Origin: Mesorhizobium metallidurans STM 2683
GTDB taxonomy: Bacteria; Pseudomonadota; Alphaproteobacteria; Rhizobiales; Rhizobiaceae
NCBI RefSeq assembly: GCF_000350085.1
Contig: NZ_CAUM01000143.1
Span: 155,748-219,747 of the forward strand
DNA: 64,000 nt
Direction: 5' to 3'
A program made the position numbers and the translations under genes. Position 1 is the first letter of the stretch; every line of letters starts with the position of its first letter. The notes under the pieces are model-generated. The model saw only the letters and a list, made by a program, of their open reading frames with translations, was not told where the DNA came from and searched no databases. Of this stretch, positions 34,831 to 43,627 are shown piece by piece.

Positions 34831-35700
34831 CTATTCGCCCGCGCAAAGCTGCGCGGTGGTCTTGTTCGGTAGGTAATCCTTGCCAAAGCCTAACGGCTCG
34901 ACCAGCGCGATATGCTCAGGCGACCCCAGGAAGGTTTTCAGTTCGGCGTTGAACGCCTCCAGCAGGTCGGTGTCTTCCTTGCGGAAGCCGAACCCGCCAT
35001 GGCCCTTGACCGACTTGCCGGCGACTTCACCGAACGGTGTCGTGGATTCGACCCCATCGGCCTTCTTTGCCATGTCGGCGATCGACAGCGCAGTCAGCGC
35101 CGCCGCGTCGGCCCGGCCTGCCTGAACGGCGGCGACCAGGCTGGACTGATCGGGCAGCGAGACGATCTGGTCAGCGGCTACGCCGGCGTCCTTGGCGTAG
35201 CCGCCCTCGACGGCGCCAGCCATCACGGCGAGCTTCAGGTCGGGATTGTCCTTGATGCTCGAATAGTCCTTCACGCCTTTCGGATTGCCCTTGAGCACGA
35301 GCATGGCTTGGCCAATGCCATAAGACGGCTCGGAGAAATTGATCTCCGCACAGCGCTTGGGGTTGATGAACATGCCGGCGGCGATGATGTCGAACCGGCC
35401 TGCCTTGAGGCCGGGAATGAGCGAGCCGAATTCGGTGAGAACGCCATCCACCTGCTTGATGCCCATCTTGGCGAGCACCGCTTTGGCGACTTCCGGCGCC
35501 TCGCCGGTCAGCTTGCCGTCTGGCGTGGCGAAGCCGAACGGCGCCTCGTTGGCAAAACCGACGCGAATGTAGCCATCCGCCTTTGCGCGCTCGAGAGTCG
35601 TCTGTGCCTGAGCCGGCAGCGATGTGAATGCCGTAGCCGTGAGCGCGATAAAAGCAGCGGCTCTCACCACCGCGCGACGTGATGTCGTTGATTTGAACAT
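34831..35700 (-). CDS. ehuB: Ectoine/hydroxyectoine-binding periplasmic protein
   Basis: 289 residues with a long signal peptide (RRAVVRAAAFIALTATAF) ending near PAQAQ. The mature part is a family-3 solute-binding fold: IRVGFANEAPFGFATPDGKL, EFGSLIPGLKAGRFDIIAAGM and FSEPSYGIGQAML are hallmarks of EhuB. It delivers ectoine or hydroxyectoine to the permeases. It is divergent from the catabolic genes across a 236-base promoter region. Confidence 0.9.
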   Translation of the reverse strand: MFKSTTSRRAVVRAAAFIALTATAFTSLPAQAQTTLERAKADGYIRVGFANEAPFGFATPDGKLTGEAPEVAKAVLAKMGIKQVDGVLTEFGSLIPGLKAGRFDIIAAGMFINPKRCAEINFSEPSYGIGQAMLVLKGNPKGVKDYSSIKDNPDLKLAVMAGAVEGGYAKDAGVAADQIVSLPDQSSLVAAVQAGRADAAALTALSIADMAKKADGVESTTPFGEVAGKSVKGHGGFGFRKEDTDLLEAFNAELKTFLGSPEHIALVEPLGFGKDYLPNKTTAQLCAGE

Positions 35701-35769
35701 GCTTTCCCCTTTTCTTTTTCAATGGCTGGCCAAGCGGATCGATGTTTCTCCCACATCGTCGATTGGTGC

Positions 35770-35880
35770 ATAAGACGTATACAACTGATCTGGACTTGCT
35801 GCAAGCGGCGTTGTAACAATCCATAAATTGCTGAGTGCGCATTGCTAATTTAGCGCACCCACTCTCTTTGTTGTGCACAA
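35770..35880. promoter_or_regulatory. Divergent ehu/eut control region
   Basis: The 236-base gap 35701-35936 separates ehuB from the catabolic genes. It contains GTATAC at 35777-35782 within ACGTATACAA, matching the core of FCD-GntR operators. Further right are the inverted pair GTGCGC (35835-35840) / GCGCAC (35853-35858) and the perfect palindrome TTGTGCACAA (35871-35880). The GntR and DoeX (Lrp type) regulators of the cluster are the likely ligands. No unambiguous -35/-10 pair is evident. Confidence 0.5.
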
Positions 35881-35936
35881 TTAAGCGTCGTCGGCCGTGT
35901 TGGTGTACCCAGAAAAAATGCTTGGAAAGAGACCCC

Positions 35937-37085
35937 ATGGACCGCAATCCGTTTTCCGAAGCCGAGCTGGCTGAACGTCTTGCGAAGCTTCGCGCAGCGC
36001 TGATTGAAAGTGGGCTCGAAGCAGCGATCATCGTCTCGCCGGAGAATGTTTTCTACCTCACCGGCCTCGATCACTGGGGTTACTTCGCGCCGCATTTCCT
36101 TATCGTTCCACCCGATCGAAAACCGATCCTGATCACGCGTTCGATGGAGCGCGTGACCATCGAGAACCAGGTCAAGGCGACAGAATTTCGCGGCCATTCC
36201 GACAGCGAGACCGCAGCCGATCTCGCTGCCCGTGTGCTGTCCGAACTCGGCCTCGCGGACAAGCCGATCGGGCTCGAATACTGGACGTCCGGACTGAGCC
36301 ACGGCCTCGCTCTCAAGCTCAAGGCGCAAGTTGGTGCCAGTTGGAGCGATATCTCCGGTCTGGTCGACACGATGCGGCGTGTGAAAAGTGCCGAGGAACA
36401 GGCCCTCATGCGCCGCGCCGCCAAGGTGACGGACGCCGCCGCCGCCGCCGCGATCGAAGCGATTTCGGATGGCGCGGCCGAGCAGGATGTCGCCGCGCAA
36501 TGCGTGGCGGCAATGATCAGGGCCGGCGGCCACGCTCCGGGCTTCGGCCCATTCATCCGCCCGGCCGCCCGGCTTGGCGAAGAGCACACCACCTGGGGCG
36601 ACAAGAACTACAGATCCGGCGAGCCTGTGTTCCTCGAACTGTCCGGCTGCGTCTCGCGCTATCACGCGCCGCTCGGACGGCTTGTCCGTATCGGCGGCAT
36701 CAGCGATGCGGACGCGGCGATGGCCGAGACGACCGCCAAGGCCTTCGACGCTGTGGTCGCTGCGCTCAAACCGGGCGTCAAGGCGCGCGATGTCTACGCG
36801 GCCTGGCAGGACGTCGTCGATGACGCAGGTCTCTCGCACTACCGGCGGCACCATTGCGGCTATCTGGTCGGCGCTGGCCAGCCGCCCTCCTGGACCGGCG
36901 GCAATTCGGTGACGGGGCTCCGCCACGATTCCGATATCGAAATCGAGGCCGGCATGAGTTTTCACATCCTGTCCTGGCTGATGGGCACGGGCCGCGGCGA
37001 CGATTTCATCTCCAACACCGTGCTTCTGACCGGTAGCGGGGCGGAAGTGCTCACCCGCACTCCCACCGGCCCGATTGTCCGCTGA
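35937..37085 (+). CDS. M24-family peptidase-like protein, DoeA/EutD paralogue
   Basis: 382 residues with a creatinase-like N domain (VSPENVFYLTGLDHWGYF) and a pita-bread M24 domain. The metal-binding Asp positions are replaced: the segment reads FLELSGCVSRYHAPLGR where metallopeptidases have D-x-G and a later Asp before Arg-Thr. The same loss is seen in the DoeA-like protein at 39228. It occupies the place where eutA sits in some rhizobial clusters. It may hydrolyse an ectoine derivative, but this is unproven. Confidence 0.82.
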   Translation: MDRNPFSEAELAERLAKLRAALIESGLEAAIIVSPENVFYLTGLDHWGYFAPHFLIVPPDRKPILITRSMERVTIENQVKATEFRGHSDSETAADLAARVLSELGLADKPIGLEYWTSGLSHGLALKLKAQVGASWSDISGLVDTMRRVKSAEEQALMRRAAKVTDAAAAAAIEAISDGAAEQDVAAQCVAAMIRAGGHAPGFGPFIRPAARLGEEHTTWGDKNYRSGEPVFLELSGCVSRYHAPLGRLVRIGGISDADAAMAETTAKAFDAVVAALKPGVKARDVYAAWQDVVDDAGLSHYRRHHCGYLVGAGQPPSWTGGNSVTGLRHDSDIEIEAGMSFHILSWLMGTGRGDDFISNTVLLTGSGAEVLTRTPTGPIVR

Positions 37086-37175
37086 TATGACGCGCTATTC
37101 CGCACTCTCGATTTTCCGCAACGCATCTCTCGATCGACCGCCGATCGCGGCCACCGCCGAGCAGCGGGTATTCCA

Positions 37176-38168
37176 ATGAAGCCGGTCACGCTCAGCGATA
37201 TCCAGGCCGCGCGGCTGCGGATCGCCGACAAGATCGAGCGGACCGCGACAGTCCGTTCCGCGTCGCTTTCGGAGATTGCCGGAGTGCCGGTGTCCCTGAA
37301 GTTGGAGCATCGCCAGACGACCGGCAGTTTCAAGCTGCGTGGCGCCTCCAACGCGGTCGCCCTGCTCTCTCCTGACGAAAAGTCGCGCGGCGTGGTCGCT
37401 GCCTCCACCGGCAATCATGGGCGCGCGCTGGCGCATGCGGCAAAGCTCGAAGGCGTGCGCGCCGTCATCTGCATGTCGCGCCTGGTTCCCGACAACAAGC
37501 TTGCCGAAATCCGCCGCCTTGGCGCCGACATACGCATTGTCGGCGACAGCCAGGACGACGCGCAGCAAGAGGTCGATCGGCTGGTCCGCGATGAGAACAT
37601 GACCATGGTTCCGCCCTTCGACCATCCCGCCGTGATTGCCGGACAAGGCACAATCGGCCTCGAGATGATCGAAGCGGTACCTACCGCCGGGACGGTGCTG
37701 GTCCAGCTTTCCGGCGGCGGGCTCGCGGCCGGTATAGCTGCCGCGGTAAAAAGCATCTCGCCGGCAACACGGATCATCGGCGTTTCGATGCAACGCGGTG
37801 CTGCTATGAAAGCCAGCATCGATGCTGGTAAGCCAATCCCGGTGACGGAGCTGCCGACGCTCGCGGACTCGCTGGGCGGCGGCATCGGTCTGGCCAATGA
37901 ATACACTTTCCGGATGTGCAGCGACCTGCTCGACGAGGTGGTTCTGCTGACCGAGGCCGAGATCGCCGCGGGTATCCGGCACACCTACGCCGTCGAGCGC
38001 GAGATTGTTGAAGGAGCCGGCGCCGTTGGGATCGCCGCAATCCTGGCCGGCAAGGTCAGGCTGGAAGGCGAAACCGTCGTCCTGCTGTCGGGCCGCAACA
38101 TCGGCATGGGCCTGCACCGCAGCATCATCTGCGCAACATGGACGAATGACGAGGAGATCAATCCATGA
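37176..38168 (+). CDS. eutB: Hydroxyectoine utilization dehydratase, PLP-dependent
   Basis: 330 residues, a fold-type-II PLP enzyme of the threonine dehydratase family. The PLP Lys lies in TTGSFKLRGASNA, the phosphate-binding loop is SGGGLAAG, and ASTGNHGRALA is the substrate-Asn motif. There is no ACT regulatory domain. In the proposed hydroxyectoine route EutB removes water/ammonia from hydroxy-diaminobutyrate-type intermediates. The end overlaps eutC by 4 bases. Confidence 0.9.
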   Translation: MKPVTLSDIQAARLRIADKIERTATVRSASLSEIAGVPVSLKLEHRQTTGSFKLRGASNAVALLSPDEKSRGVVAASTGNHGRALAHAAKLEGVRAVICMSRLVPDNKLAEIRRLGADIRIVGDSQDDAQQEVDRLVRDENMTMVPPFDHPAVIAGQGTIGLEMIEAVPTAGTVLVQLSGGGLAAGIAAAVKSISPATRIIGVSMQRGAAMKASIDAGKPIPVTELPTLADSLGGGIGLANEYTFRMCSDLLDEVVLLTEAEIAAGIRHTYAVEREIVEGAGAVGIAAILAGKVRLEGETVVLLSGRNIGMGLHRSIICATWTNDEEINP

Positions 38169-39154
38169 GCCGCATGACCATCTTGACCGAGGTCGAACTT
38201 AGAAAGGTCGTCAAACTTGATCTTGCAGCGGTGGCCTGCGTCGAGCACGCCTTTCGGGCACTGGCCACCTTGCCGGTTGCGATGCCGCCGATCCTGCGCC
38301 TCGACATTCCCGAGCATCGCGGCGAAGTTGACGTGAAGACGGCATACATTCCCGGCGTCGATGGCTTCGCCATCAAGATCAGCCCTGGCTTCTTCGACAA
38401 TCCCAAGCTCGGGTTGCCCAGCCTCAACGGCATGATGGTGTTGTTGTCAGCCAGAACGGGTTTGGTCGAAGCCCTCTTGCTGGACAATGGCTACCTCACC
38501 GATGTCCGCACGGCGGCCGCCGGCGCAGTCGCCGCCAAACATCTGTCGCGGCCGGACTCGTCCGTGGCCGCTGTCTACGGCGCTGGCGCCCAGGCGCGGC
38601 TGCAACTCGAAGCGCTGCTTTTGGTGCGGCCGATCCGGCAGGCGCGCATCTGGGCGCGTAACGGGGCCAAGGCCGAGGCCACCGCGGCCGATCTGAGCCG
38701 GTCGCTCGGCATCAACGTCGCTGCCGTGTCAGATCCCCGCCAAGCAGCCGCCGAAGCCGATATCATCGTCACGACGACGCCGTCCGAGAAGCCGGTGCTG
38801 ATGGCGCAATGGCTGAAGAGCGGCCAGCACGTCACGGCCATGGGGTCGGACTCCGAGCACAAGAACGAGATCGATCCGGCGGTGTTCGAAAAAGCCGTCT
38901 ACGTCGCCGACAGCCTCAAGCAGACGCGGCGGCTTGGCGAACTGCACCACGCCATCGCCGCCGGCGTCGCCGCCCCAGAACAAGCGTTCCCGGAGCTTGG
39001 CGCAGTCATCGCCGGTACGTCGCCTGGACGCACATCGCCCTCCGACACAACCCTGGCCGATCTCACCGGCACCGGCGTACAGGACACCGCGATCGCCACG
39101 CTTGCTCGCGATCGCGCCAATGCGGCCAAGGCCGGCACATCCTTCGAAAGCTAG
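38165..39154 (+). CDS. eutC: Ornithine cyclodeaminase/mu-crystallin family protein
   Basis: 329 residues. The Rossmann motif VYGAGAQARLQLEAL and the substrate segment VKISPGFFDNPKLGLPS, together with MGSDSEHKNEIDP near residue 235, place it in the ornithine cyclodeaminase/alanine dehydrogenase family. EutC is thought to act with EutB on hydroxyectoine-derived intermediates. It ends just before a rhizobial repeat. Confidence 0.9.
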   Translation: MSRMTILTEVELRKVVKLDLAAVACVEHAFRALATLPVAMPPILRLDIPEHRGEVDVKTAYIPGVDGFAIKISPGFFDNPKLGLPSLNGMMVLLSARTGLVEALLLDNGYLTDVRTAAAGAVAAKHLSRPDSSVAAVYGAGAQARLQLEALLLVRPIRQARIWARNGAKAEATAADLSRSLGINVAAVSDPRQAAAEADIIVTTTPSEKPVLMAQWLKSGQHVTAMGSDSEHKNEIDPAVFEKAVYVADSLKQTRRLGELHHAIAAGVAAPEQAFPELGAVIAGTSPGRTSPSDTTLADLTGTGVQDTAIATLARDRANAAKAGTSFES

Positions 39155-39155
39155 A

Positions 39156-39198
39156 GCATGATCCCGAAAAGTTGCAGACTTTTCGGACAAGATCATGC
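39156..39198 (+). repeat. Rhizobial-type palindromic intergenic repeat
   Basis: GCATGATC (39156) and GATCATGC (39191-39198) enclose CCGAAAAGT and ACTTTTCGG, giving a nested, almost perfect hairpin. This motif is familiar from many rhizobial intergenic regions. It sits in the middle of the catabolic operon between eutC and doeA, and could form an mRNA structure there. Confidence 0.75.
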
Positions 39199-39227
39199 GA
39201 ACAAACAAAGACCTAGAACCGGGACAA

Positions 39228-40415
39228 ATGAAAATGACCACTGCAAATCTGAGGTTCTCCCGGCAGGAATATTCCGAGCGCCTGGCCAAGACGCGCCGTG
39301 CCATGGAGGCCAAAGGCATCGACCTGCTGATCGTCAGCGATCCGTCCAACATGCACTGGCTGACCGGCTATGATGGCTGGTCCTTCTACGTCCACCAGGC
39401 GGTCATCGTACCGCCCGACGGAGAACCTGTCTGGTACGGCCGCGGCCAGGACGCCAACGGCGCCAGGCGCACCAGCTATCTCACCGATGACAACATCGTG
39501 CCCTACGCGGACCACTATGTGCAGTCGACCGAGCGGCATCCGATGGACTATCTCGCGCAGATTCTCGGCGAGCGGCGTTGGGACAAGCTCGCCATCGGGG
39601 TCGAGTTGGACAATTACTGGTTTTCCGCCGCGGCCTTTTTGTCTCTGCAAAAGCATCTGCCAAACGCGCGCCTAGTCGACGCGACGGGGCTCGTGAACTG
39701 GCAGCGCGCCGTCAAGACCGAAACCGAAATCGGTTACATGCGCAACGCCGCCCGCATCGTCGAGGCCATGCACAAGCGCATCGTCGACAAGGTTGAGGTC
39801 GGCATGCGCAAATGCGATCTCGTCGCCGAGATCTATGATGCCGGAACGCGCGGCGTCGACGGCATTGGCGGCGACTACCCGGCGCTTGTGCCCCTGCTCC
39901 CCTCGGGCGAGGATGCGTCGGCGCCGCACCTCACCTGGGACGACAAGCCCATGAAGCCGAATGAAGGCACGTTCTTCGAGATCGCCGGTTGCTACAACCG
40001 CTACCACTGCCCGCTGTCGCGCACCGTATTTCTTGGCAAGCCGACACCAGCCTTTCTCGACGCGGAGAAGGCCACGCTGGAAGGTATGGAAGCAGGCCTC
40101 GCCGCCGCCAGGCCAGGCAATGCCTGCGAAGACATCGCCAATGCGTTTTTCGCGGTCTTGAAGCGATACGGCATCGTCAAGGACAGCCGCACCGGCTATT
40201 CGATCGGCCTTTCCTACCCGCCGGACTGGGGCGAGCGCACGATGAGCCTGCGGCCCGGCGACCGCACCGAACTCAAGCCGGGCATGACCTTCCATTTCAT
40301 GACCGGTCTCTGGCTGGAAACGATGGGGCTGGAGATCACCGAGTCGATCCTGATCACCGAGACAGGCGTCGAATGCCTGGCCAACGTGCCTCGCCAGCTC
40401 TTCGTCAAGGATTGA
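39228..40415 (+). CDS. doeA: Ectoine hydrolase, M24-family fold
   Basis: 395 residues; ATG 39228 (or 39234) is chosen over 39195, which lies in the repeat. It closely fits DoeA/EutD: SDPSNMHWLTGYDGWSFYVH, YGRGQDANGARRTSYLTDDN and FHFMTGLWLETMG. The metal-ligand Asps of M24 peptidases are absent (EIAGCYNRYHCPLSRT). It opens the ectoine ring to give alpha-N-acetyl-diaminobutyrate. Confidence 0.92.
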   Translation: MKMTTANLRFSRQEYSERLAKTRRAMEAKGIDLLIVSDPSNMHWLTGYDGWSFYVHQAVIVPPDGEPVWYGRGQDANGARRTSYLTDDNIVPYADHYVQSTERHPMDYLAQILGERRWDKLAIGVELDNYWFSAAAFLSLQKHLPNARLVDATGLVNWQRAVKTETEIGYMRNAARIVEAMHKRIVDKVEVGMRKCDLVAEIYDAGTRGVDGIGGDYPALVPLLPSGEDASAPHLTWDDKPMKPNEGTFFEIAGCYNRYHCPLSRTVFLGKPTPAFLDAEKATLEGMEAGLAAARPGNACEDIANAFFAVLKRYGIVKDSRTGYSIGLSYPPDWGERTMSLRPGDRTELKPGMTFHFMTGLWLETMGLEITESILITETGVECLANVPRQLFVKD

Positions 40416-40417
40416 TC

Positions 40418-41425
40418 ATGCCGACAGCTCACCAGCGACCCTCGTCGATCACCCCGACCATCGACCTCGACAAGTCAGGGGTCCAGCATGGCCATCTTCG
40501 CTTGCCCTACAGCCGTGACGACTCGGCCTGGGGCTCGGTGATGATTCCAATCGCCATGATCCGGAATGGCAACGGGCCGACCGCCCTTCTGACCGGTGGC
40601 AATCACGGCGACGAGTATGAGGGGCCGCTTGCCTTGTTCGAGCTTGCGCGTACCCTGTCCCCGAAGGACGTCAACGGCACGGTCATCATCGTGCCGGCCA
40701 TGAACTACCCGGCGTTTCGCGCCGGCACGCGCACCTCGCCGATCGATAAGGGCAACATGAACCGATCCTTTCCCGGACGCCCTGACGGCACGGTGACGGA
40801 GAAAATCGCCGACTACTTCCAGCGCCAACTCTTGCCGCGCGCGGACATCGTGCTCGACTTCCACTCCGGCGGCAAAACCCTTGATTTCATTCCCTATTGC
40901 GCCGCGCACGCTGTTCCCGACCAGGCGCTGTCCACAAAGACCTTCGCAGCCGTCGCGGCATTCTCGGCGCCATGGTCGATGAAGATGCTCGAAATCGACG
41001 CGGTCGGCATGTACGACACCGCCGCCGAAGATCTCGGCAAGATCTTCGTCACCACCGAGCTCGGCGGCGGGGGCACGTCGACCGCGTATACGGTCGGCAT
41101 TGCCCGGCGTGGTGTTTTGAACGTGCTCAAACACGCCGGCATCGTCGCCGGCGCTGTCGATCAGCGGCCGACGCGCTGGCTGGACATGCCGTCAGGCGAT
41201 TGCTTCTGCTTCGCCGAGGACGACGGTATGATCGAGACGATGGTTGATCTTGGCGAACCAGTCACAGCCGGACAGGTCGTTGCCCGCATTCACCCCATCA
41301 GCCGAACCGGGGTGGCGCCGCAGGAGATTGTGGCAAGGATGTCTGGCCTTCTCGTCGCGCGACACTTTCCCGGTCTCGTCAAGGCCGGCGATTGCGCCAG
41401 CGTCATTGCGATTACCGTCGAATGA
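40418..41425 (+). CDS. doeB: N-alpha-acetyl-L-2,4-diaminobutyrate deacetylase
   Basis: 335 residues of the succinylglutamate desuccinylase/aspartoacylase family. Zinc ligands are in LLTGGNHGDEYEGP (His, Glu) and VLDFHSGGKT (His); the catalytic Glu region is TTELGGGGTST. It removes acetate from the DoeA product, giving diaminobutyrate. It starts 2 bases after the doeA stop, so the two are tightly coupled, consistent with a reported hydrolase-deacetylase complex. Confidence 0.92.
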   Translation: MPTAHQRPSSITPTIDLDKSGVQHGHLRLPYSRDDSAWGSVMIPIAMIRNGNGPTALLTGGNHGDEYEGPLALFELARTLSPKDVNGTVIIVPAMNYPAFRAGTRTSPIDKGNMNRSFPGRPDGTVTEKIADYFQRQLLPRADIVLDFHSGGKTLDFIPYCAAHAVPDQALSTKTFAAVAAFSAPWSMKMLEIDAVGMYDTAAEDLGKIFVTTELGGGGTSTAYTVGIARRGVLNVLKHAGIVAGAVDQRPTRWLDMPSGDCFCFAEDDGMIETMVDLGEPVTAGQVVARIHPISRTGVAPQEIVARMSGLLVARHFPGLVKAGDCASVIAITVE

Positions 41426-41471
41426 GGTCCGCCCGCCACAATGCGATTCCGGGCCTGCGGAGTTGCCCGCC

Positions 41472-41963
41472 ATGACATCCGCGCGACTCGATTCCATCGA
41501 TCTCAAAATACTGGATGCCGTTCAGCGCGACGGCCGCATCACCAAGCTTGCCCTGGCGCAAAAGGTTGGCCTGTCGCCGACGCCCTGCTGGATGCGGCTG
41601 CGCAAGCTGGAAAAGGCCGGCATCATCTCCGGCTATCACGCAAGGGTGGCGATCCGTGCGCTGGCGCCAATCGCCACCGTATTGATGGAAGTGACACTTG
41701 CCAGCCACCGGCAAGCCGATTTCGACCGCTTTGAACGCGCCATTCGCGACATCGTCGAGATCGTCGCCTGCTGGTCGGTGGGTGGCGGCGTCGACTATGT
41801 GCTGAAAGTGATGGCGCGCGATATCGACGCCTATCAACGGCTTGTCGATGGCTTGCTCGAACGCGAAATCGGCATCGACCGTTATTTCACCTACATCGTC
41901 ACCAAGACGGTCAAGGAAGAGATCGTGCTGCCCGTGGCCGATCTGTTGCCGGAGCAGCCATAG
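41472..41963 (+). CDS. doeX: Lrp/AsnC-family regulator of ectoine catabolism
   Basis: 163 residues. Residues 5-60 form the HTH (LDSIDLKILDAVQRDGRI and ALAQKVGLSPTPCWMRLRKLE), followed by the RAM ligand domain (VLMEVTLAS, VEIVACWSVGGGVDYVLKVMARD). The ATG at 41472 is where family similarity starts. The position between doeB and doeC matches the DoeX gene of known ectoine clusters. Expected ligands are diaminobutyrate derivatives. Confidence 0.9.
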   Translation: MTSARLDSIDLKILDAVQRDGRITKLALAQKVGLSPTPCWMRLRKLEKAGIISGYHARVAIRALAPIATVLMEVTLASHRQADFDRFERAIRDIVEIVACWSVGGGVDYVLKVMARDIDAYQRLVDGLLEREIGIDRYFTYIVTKTVKEEIVLPVADLLPEQP

Positions 41964-42095
41964 CGACGCCAGAGAGATCGTCTGGCAGGGCAGTGCAATA
42001 AAGACAATCTCTCTATATCGGGACATGCAAACAGCCTCTCTGTCCGTGCCGCGCGGATAGTCTTGCCCGTATCACCTGAACCGGGAGGCTCGATC

Positions 42096-43589
42096 ATGTC
42101 CGCGCATTTTGCCCGCTCGCACCGTCACGAAGCGCTCGACCAGCTGGCCGATCGGCGCCTGCTGCGCGAGCTTGCCTATGTCGATGGGCGCTGGACGGCG
42201 AGCGAGGCGGGAAAGAGTTTCGAAGTCACCGATCCGGCGACCGGCACGACTGTCGCCTGGGTCGCCGCGCTCGACGCCGGGCAGACGGCGAGGGCCATCG
42301 ATGCGGCCTCCCGGGCCTTTCCGGCCTGGCGCGGCCTGCTGCCGCAGGAGCGGTCGAGAATCCTGCGCCAATGGTTCGATCTGATCGTCGCCGCCAAGGC
42401 CGACCTTGCGTTGCTGATGACGCTCGAACAGGGCAAGCCGCTTAGGGAATCGCTGGGCGAGATCGACTATGCCGCGTCTTTCGTCGAATGGTATGCGGAA
42501 GAAACAAAACGCCTCAACGCCGAAAGCGTCACCAGCCATCTGCCGGACGCCGAGATGATAGTGCGGCGCGAACCGCTCGGCATCGTCGGCGTCGTCACGC
42601 CGTGGAATTTTCCGTCGGCCATGCTGACCCGCAAGGCGGCGGCAGCGCTTGCCGCCGGCTGCACCATCGTCGCGCACCCCTCCTCCGAAACACCGCTGTC
42701 GGCGCTGGCGCTGGCCGAACTCGGCGAACGCGCCGGCTTGCCGGCAGGCGTCTTCAACGTCATCACCGGCAGTGCTTCGGCGATCGTCGGGCGGATATGC
42801 GAAGACCCACGCGTCCGCGCCATGAGCTTCACCGGCTCGACCGAGGTCGGCCGGCTGATCGCGGCGCAGTGCGCACCGACCATGAAACGCCTGGTGATGG
42901 AGCTTGGCGGCCACGCGCCGCTGATCGTCTTCGACGACGCCGATCTCGACAAGGCGGTAACGATTGCGCTCGATGCGAAATTCGCCACCTCCGGGCAAGA
43001 TTGCCTTGCGGCCAACCGCATCCTTGTCCAGCGCGGCATTTACGATCGTTTCTGTGCGGCCTTTGCCACGCGCATTTCGGCCTTGAAGACCGGCCACGGC
43101 CTTGCCGCGGATGTCGATATCGGGCCCCTGATGCACGAACGCGCGGTGAGGAAGGTCGAGGAACAGGTCGCCGATGCTCTAGCCCATGGCGCACGCTGCC
43201 TCACCGGCGGCGGCCGCCACCAGGCCGGACTATTGTTCTACCAGCCCACGCTGCTGGTTGACGTGCCGGACGATGCGTTGATCATGCGGGAAGAAACGTT
43301 TGGGCCGGTCACGGCAGTGGCCGCCTTTGATACGGAGGACGAGGTCGTCGCCCGCGCCAATGCCACCGAATACGGTCTGGTCGCTTATGTCGTGACCGAG
43401 AACGGCGCCCGGCAGTCGCGTTTGGGCCGTGCGCTCGACTACGGCATGGTGGCGATCAACCGCGTCAAGATCACCGGCGCGCCGATCCCCTTCGGCGGCG
43501 TCAAGCAATCGGGCGTCGGCCGCGAAGGCTCGCGCCACGGGCTGGAAGCCTTCACCGATCTCAAATACCTTTGTCTCGACGTGGGCTAA
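42096..43589 (+). CDS. doeC: Aldehyde dehydrogenase, aspartate/succinate-semialdehyde type
   Basis: 497 residues from ATG 42096 (GGGAGG upstream). Catalytic Glu is in VMELGGHAPLIV and the Cys in SGQDCLAANRI; VTPWNFPSAMLTRK and GREGSRHGLEAF are typical of GabD-like enzymes. In the ectoine route it oxidises aspartate semialdehyde, from DoeD transamination, to aspartate. Confidence 0.9.
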   Translation: MSAHFARSHRHEALDQLADRRLLRELAYVDGRWTASEAGKSFEVTDPATGTTVAWVAALDAGQTARAIDAASRAFPAWRGLLPQERSRILRQWFDLIVAAKADLALLMTLEQGKPLRESLGEIDYAASFVEWYAEETKRLNAESVTSHLPDAEMIVRREPLGIVGVVTPWNFPSAMLTRKAAAALAAGCTIVAHPSSETPLSALALAELGERAGLPAGVFNVITGSASAIVGRICEDPRVRAMSFTGSTEVGRLIAAQCAPTMKRLVMELGGHAPLIVFDDADLDKAVTIALDAKFATSGQDCLAANRILVQRGIYDRFCAAFATRISALKTGHGLAADVDIGPLMHERAVRKVEEQVADALAHGARCLTGGGRHQAGLLFYQPTLLVDVPDDALIMREETFGPVTAVAAFDTEDEVVARANATEYGLVAYVVTENGARQSRLGRALDYGMVAINRVKITGAPIPFGGVKQSGVGREGSRHGLEAFTDLKYLCLDVG

Positions 43590-43627
43590 GCCGCGCTGGG
43601 TTCTTCGTTTTTCGTCAGGAGTCAAAA

